From positions 558,001 to 622,000 of the forward strand of contig CAVZHY010000002.1 of assembly GCA_963775235.1 (NCBI GenBank): 64,000 bases of DNA. Direction: 5' to 3'. This DNA is from JBBDMC01 sp963775235 (GTDB lineage Bacteria; Pseudomonadota; Alphaproteobacteria; Rhizobiales; Kaistiaceae). Positions 62,970 to 64,000 of the stretch are shown one piece after another. Position 1 is the first letter of the stretch; every line of letters starts with the position of its first letter. The notes under the pieces are model-generated. The model was not told the origin of the DNA and searched no databases. It saw only the letters and a list, made by a program, of their open reading frames with translations. The position numbers were made by a program, and so were the translations under genes.

Positions 62970-64000
62970 ATGGCTCTTCTGAAGAACTTCGTCACCGTCG
63001 GCGGCGCCACCGCGTCGAGCCGCGTTCTCGGCTTCGTCCGCGACATCTTCATCGCCGCCGCGCTCGGTACCGGTCCCGTCGCGGACGCCTTCTTCGTCGC
63101 CTTCCGCTTCCCTAACCTGTTTCGCCGGCTCTTCGCCGAAGGCGCCTTCAACTCGGCCTTCGTTCCCCTGTTCGCCAAGGCGCTGGAAGCGGACGGTGAC
63201 GACGCGGCGCGGCGCTTCGGCGAAGAGGCGCTGAGCGCGCTCCTCGCCGCGCTCCTGCTGGTCACCGCCGTCATCGAGATCGCCATGCCGCTCGCCATGT
63301 TCGTCCTTGCGCCTGGCTTCTCCGCCGACCCGGCGAAGTTCGACCTCGCCGTCGTGCTCACCCGCATTGCCTTCCCTTACCTGACGCTGGTGTCGCTGCT
63401 CGCCTTCTACTCGGGCGTCCTCAACGCTCGCGGCAAGTTCGCTGCCGCCGCGTTCGCCCCGGCGCTGCTGAACATTGTCCTGGTTGCGGGGCTCATCAGC
63501 GTCTTCTGGTTCGGGTATGAAGGAAGCGAAACGGCGGGCACCGTGCTCGCTTGGTCGACACTGATCGGGGGCGTGCTCCAGTTCGCGCTGGTGCTATGGG
63601 CCGCGGCCGCCGACGGCATGACGTTCCGCCTGGTGCGTCCACGCTGGACGAGGCAGACGAGGCGGTTGACGGCGCTCGCGCTCCCCGGCCTCTTCGCCGG
63701 CGGCATCACGCAGATCAACATCGTCATCGGCACCATCATCGCCTCGCTGGCGCCGGGGGCTGTGTCCTACCTCTATTATGCCGACCGCATCTATCAACTG
63801 CCGCTGGGCATCGTCGGCATCGCCATCGGCATCGTTCTCCTGCCCGATCTGTCCCGCCAGCTGGGCGCCAGACGGCTCGACCTTGCCCACCATACCCAGA
63901 ATCGCGCGCTGGAGTTCGCCATGGCGCTGGCGCTGCCCGCCGCCATCGCCCTCGTCATCATGGCCAACCCCATCATCGACGTTCTCTTCCAGCGCGGCAG
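62970..64000 (+). CDS. murJ: Lipid II flippase MurJ, 5' part (runs off the window)
   Basis: The visible 343 residues begin MALLKNFVTVGGATASSRVL and GFVRDIFIAAALGTGPVADA, the MurJ/MviN signature. The segment FFVAFRFPNLFRRLFAEGAF and the FNSAFVPLF that follows carry conserved residues of the flippase groove. At least eight hydrophobic segments are present, with GGITQINIVIGTIIASLAPG and YYADRIYQLPLGIVGIAIGI near the end. It moves lipid II across the inner membrane for peptidoglycan synthesis. The C-terminal half lies outside the window. Confidence 0.94.
   Translation, partial: MALLKNFVTVGGATASSRVLGFVRDIFIAAALGTGPVADAFFVAFRFPNLFRRLFAEGAFNSAFVPLFAKALEADGDDAARRFGEEALSALLAALLLVTAVIEIAMPLAMFVLAPGFSADPAKFDLAVVLTRIAFPYLTLVSLLAFYSGVLNARGKFAAAAFAPALLNIVLVAGLISVFWFGYEGSETAGTVLAWSTLIGGVLQFALVLWAAAADGMTFRLVRPRWTRQTRRLTALALPGLFAGGITQINIVIGTIIASLAPGAVSYLYYADRIYQLPLGIVGIAIGIVLLPDLSRQLGARRLDLAHHTQNRALEFAMALALPAAIALVIMANPIIDVLFQRG

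Overview
The window comes from a high-GC alphaproteobacterium, most likely a member of the Hyphomicrobiales (Rhizobiales). The basis is gene content and order: hemE/ppsR/maf/coaE/dnaQ, rph with hrcA, rsmI-yraN-gshB-comM, hisB-hisH-hisA-hisF-hisE-coaA, hslVU with a DUF1402 gene, Smr-mltA-Tim44-secB, gpmA-dapB-pyrF-dnaJ-dnaK and maeB/mutS-glnD-murJ. Family-typical small palindromic repeats are also present. Almost all of it is chromosomal housekeeping DNA, probably near the origin of replication: the hemE-ppsR gap (525-926) is the position of the origin in several alphaproteobacteria and holds a perfect CtrA half-site pair, DnaA-box-like sequences and GANTC sites.

Layout: 1-17005 hemE (partial), candidate origin, ppsR-maf-coaE, DUF2630, dnaQ, a flavin monooxygenase, a VTT membrane protein, a MoaD/beta-propeller pair, a methyltransferase, a tandem PilZ protein, hrcA, rph-rdgB-hemW, an LppC lipoprotein, rsmI-yraN-gshB and a HAD phosphatase. 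17039-19600 and 20379-23670 are two different IS1595-type elements. 24618-49519 runs from a hybrid histidine kinase and grpE through coaA-his, hslVU, mltA-secB, nth and gpmA-dapB-pyrF to dnaJK. 49790-64000 holds FrnE-like, DUF6295, dienelactone hydrolase, alkB, lepB, VOC, maeB, mutS, a GH1 glycosidase, glnD and the 5' part of murJ.

The most notable region is 17.0-23.7 kb. Two unrelated IS1595-family elements lie about 0.8 kb apart. Each has terminal inverted repeats, an exact 8-bp target duplication and several non-transposition passenger genes. The first (2562 bp, intergenic) carries a transposase, a DUF3800 gene, a small ORF and a small membrane protein. The second (3292 bp) is inserted inside comM and carries a transposase, a DUF6471 gene, two unassigned genes and a tRNA-Tyr(GTA)-like gene with its own terminator. 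Removing the second element plus one target copy restores the comM reading frame across the junction. Every protein gene in both elements has one or more frameshifts, so both look like decaying remnants.

A second theme is data quality. At least nine essential or near-essential genes (hemE, rph, hisF, gpmA, dapB, pyrF, dnaK, the LppC gene and a methyltransferase) each carry a small indel, mostly an extra base in a run of two or three identical bases. Essential genes such as dnaK and pyrF are unlikely to be broken together, so most of these are probably sequence errors. The elements carry several times more disruptions per kb, so real decay is likely there. Coordinates of frameshifted genes are given as the span of the restored gene.
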